Of a stretch of DNA of 5,951 nt, positions 4,353 to 5,951 are shown in pieces. The stretch covers positions 1 to 5,951 of the forward strand of contig DAOWHK010000083.1 in assembly GCA_030641465.1 (NCBI GenBank). Direction: 5' to 3'. Both the position numbers and the translations under genes were made by a program. The notes beneath the pieces are model-generated. The model did not search any database and was not told the DNA's origin. It saw only the letters and a list, made by a program, of their open reading frames with translations. Within the stretch, counting starts at the first letter, position 1, and every line of letters begins with the position of its first letter. Source of the stretch: Parachlamydiales bacterium. Its GTDB lineage: Bacteria; Chlamydiota; Chlamydiia; Chlamydiales; Simkaniaceae.

Positions 4353-5951
4353 GGGCGTATGCGGTCGTTTTTATGGCCAATCCACCGATGTGAAATTAAA
4401 AAATTTCTTCCTCTACTTATCATTTATGCCCTCATTGTTTTTAACTACTGTATACTCAAAGCTGCAAAAGACAGTTTAGTTATTACAGCTCAAGGCTCTG
4501 GCGCTGAAGCAATTCCTTTCATTAAGGTTTGGGCCATTTTACCGATGGCTATTATCGTTACGTACTTCTTTACGCGGCTTTTTAATAGACTAAATCAAGA
4601 GCAAGTATTCTATATCATGATAGGCTGCTTTCTGACATTTTTTCTTCTATTTGCACTCGTTCTTTACCCCATGCGCGAGAGCATTCACCCCCACAAATTT
4701 GCCAATTTTCTCGAAACCATTCTTCCTAAAGGATTTCAAGGCTTGATTTCCATTATTAGAAATTGGTCTTATACTCTTTTTTATGTCATGTCAGAATTAT
4801 GGGGCACTACGATTATGACCGTCCTATTTTGGGGATATACAAATGAAGTGACTTCGGTAAAAGATGCTAAACGTTTTTATGCAATTTTAGGGGTCGGTGC
4901 AAATATCGCAACGATTGTTTCTGGACAAATTACGGTAATTCTTTCTTGTCAACTTTTTGATTTATCCTGGATCTTTGGTCAAGATGAGTGGGGCCAGAGC
5001 TTAGGACTCATCACTACTGCAATTATTATTGCCGGACTCCTTGCGATCGCAATATTTAGATGGTACAATTGTAAAGTCCTTATTTCAAAATCTTCTGCTT
5101 CTCTTGAAAAACCAAGAAAAAAGTCGAAGTCCGAAAAAATCAGTTTAAAAAAGAGTTTTTCCTATTTAACAAAATCCAAATACCTCATCTGTATTGCAAT
5201 CGTGGTTCTTGGATTTAATATTGCAATCAACATGATAGAAATTGTATGGAAGGATCAAATTAAAGAGCTTTACCCAAATCCAAATGAATTTAATGCTTAT
5301 ATGGGGAAGGTCTATACTGCAATAGGAATCCTATCTACCTTTGTAGGTTTATTCATCTGCGGAACTGTCATCCGTAAATTTGGCTGGACTGTGAGCGCCC
5401 TTATCACCCCTATTCTCATTCTTATTACAGGCACACTTTTTTTCATATTTATTCTCTTTAAAGATTCAAACCTTGGATCTTTTACACTTCTCATGGGAAC
5501 CACTCCTCTTGCCCTCGGTGTATTTTTTGGATCTGTTCAAAACGCGCTTTCTAGAGCCTGTAAATTCACTCTCTTTGATGCAACGAAAGAAATCGCATTT
5601 ATCCCCCTTAGCAGCGAATCAAAAATCAAAGGAAAGGCAGCAATTGACGGCGTCGGATCAAGACTTGGAAAATCAGGTGGCTCGATCGTACATCAAGGAT
5701 TACTACTTATTTTTGGAAGCGTCTCTCTAAGCGCTCCCTTTGTCGGAGTTATCCTTCTTTTTGTTATTCTAGGTTTATTATTTATTTCATTTACTAATCA
5801 GACTTATATTCAGTTCAATCTCCACACCAAGGGAGGTGAGGTCTGGATAATGCGCCATCAATTATCAAATCCAGCAACTGCTCTGAGAGAATTGGTTGGA
5901 GCTAGCGAGGACAGCAACCTATTCAGCACCATTTTTGCAAATAGATTAGAA
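4329..5951 (+). CDS. ATP/ADP antiporter, NTT/TLC family (3' end beyond the window)
   Basis: This is a nucleotide transporter of the NTT/TLC family, which in Chlamydiae, Rickettsiae and plastids exchanges external ATP for internal ADP across the inner membrane; some paralogues move other nucleotides. The frame is open through the right edge with 541 codons visible, so the protein is nearly complete (family members are roughly 500-560 residues). Family signatures are LKAAKDSLVITAQGSGAEAI at 43-62, SELWGTT at 155-161, FWGYTNEVT at 167-175, IEIVWK at 303-308, FTLFDATKEIAFIPL at 413-427 and KGKAAIDGVGSRLGKSGGS at 434-452. About twelve hydrophobic segments alternate with short loops; a Lys/Ser-rich loop at about 253-276 between the sixth and seventh segments fits a cytoplasmic position. 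The ATG at 4329 is the first start after an in-frame stop at 4248-4250 and has GAGG five bases upstream. Which paralogue (ATP/ADP exchanger or nucleotide uniporter/proton symporter) cannot be decided by eye, although the motifs look like the Npt1 type. Expression probably comes from the promoter at 4107-4134. Confidence 0.93.
   Translation, partial: MSSSVKEFGRMRSFLWPIHRCEIKKFLPLLIIYALIVFNYCILKAAKDSLVITAQGSGAEAIPFIKVWAILPMAIIVTYFFTRLFNRLNQEQVFYIMIGCFLTFFLLFALVLYPMRESIHPHKFANFLETILPKGFQGLISIIRNWSYTLFYVMSELWGTTIMTVLFWGYTNEVTSVKDAKRFYAILGVGANIATIVSGQITVILSCQLFDLSWIFGQDEWGQSLGLITTAIIIAGLLAIAIFRWYNCKVLISKSSASLEKPRKKSKSEKISLKKSFSYLTKSKYLICIAIVVLGFNIAINMIEIVWKDQIKELYPNPNEFNAYMGKVYTAIGILSTFVGLFICGTVIRKFGWTVSALITPILILITGTLFFIFILFKDSNLGSFTLLMGTTPLALGVFFGSVQNALSRACKFTLFDATKEIAFIPLSSESKIKGKAAIDGVGSRLGKSGGSIVHQGLLLIFGSVSLSAPFVGVILLFVILGLLFISFTNQTYIQFNLHTKGGEVWIMRHQLSNPATALRELVGASEDSNLFSTIFANRLE

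Noticed and set aside
5312..5730. Small frames on the - strand (5312-5503) and in another + frame (5473-5730)
   Set aside because: Both lie inside the antiporter reading frame, which carries clear family motifs through the same bases.
1..5951. tRNA, rRNA, CRISPR array, insertion sequence or phage gene
   Set aside because: No cloverleaf-like segment with a CCA end, no regularly spaced repeats, and no transposase or integrase motif was seen; the window reads as a core chromosomal region.

Overview
The window looks like a piece of an AT-rich chromosome from the phylum Chlamydiae, most likely an environmental (Parachlamydia-like) lineage rather than a Chlamydia species. Three things point there: a DUF2709 protein of the kind known mainly from Chlamydiae, directly followed by tsaE and a dnaQ-type exonuclease (an order that, from memory, resembles CT538-CT537-CT536 of C. 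trachomatis); a chlamydial-style phosphoglycerate kinase; and an ATP/ADP antiporter of the NTT/TLC family, which is typical of obligate intracellular bacteria and plastids. The genus cannot be fixed by eye. All convincing genes are on the + strand.

Layout. Positions 1-231 hold no supportable gene, but contain a short tandem octamer repeat, a palindrome and a possible -10 element. Positions 232-2736 are a tight four-gene operon: DUF2709 protein, tsaE (tRNA t6A modification ATPase), engB/ysxC (ribosome-assembly GTPase, apparently inserted between tsaE and dnaQ compared with C. trachomatis) and a DEDDh exonuclease with an extra C-terminal DUF3820-like domain. Junctions are 16-nt overlap, 4-nt overlap and 2-nt gap, so translation is probably coupled. 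A hairpin plus T-run at 2794-2819 likely ends this operon. pgk (2865-4064) follows with almost no leader and no clear ribosome binding site.

After pgk comes a 264-nt gap (4065-4328) that is unusually rich in signals: a two-part hairpin, a near-consensus sigma70-type promoter (TTGAAA, 16 bp, TATAAT), two small candidate reading frames joined by an overlapping stop/start, and a long base-paired structure enclosing the Shine-Dalgarno sequence and start codon of the ATP/ADP antiporter gene. The antiporter (from 4329) runs off the right edge, with 541 codons visible.

Working together: the first operon joins translation quality (t6A), ribosome biogenesis and a nuclease; pgk makes ATP by substrate-level phosphorylation, while the next gene imports host ATP in exchange for ADP. 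The two ATP sources are adjacent but appear to be separately transcribed. The best candidate for something undescribed is the antiporter leader, where a second small reading frame ends inside the 3' arm of the start-site hairpin, so its translation could open the antiporter's start site. This is a reading of the bases alone and is untested.
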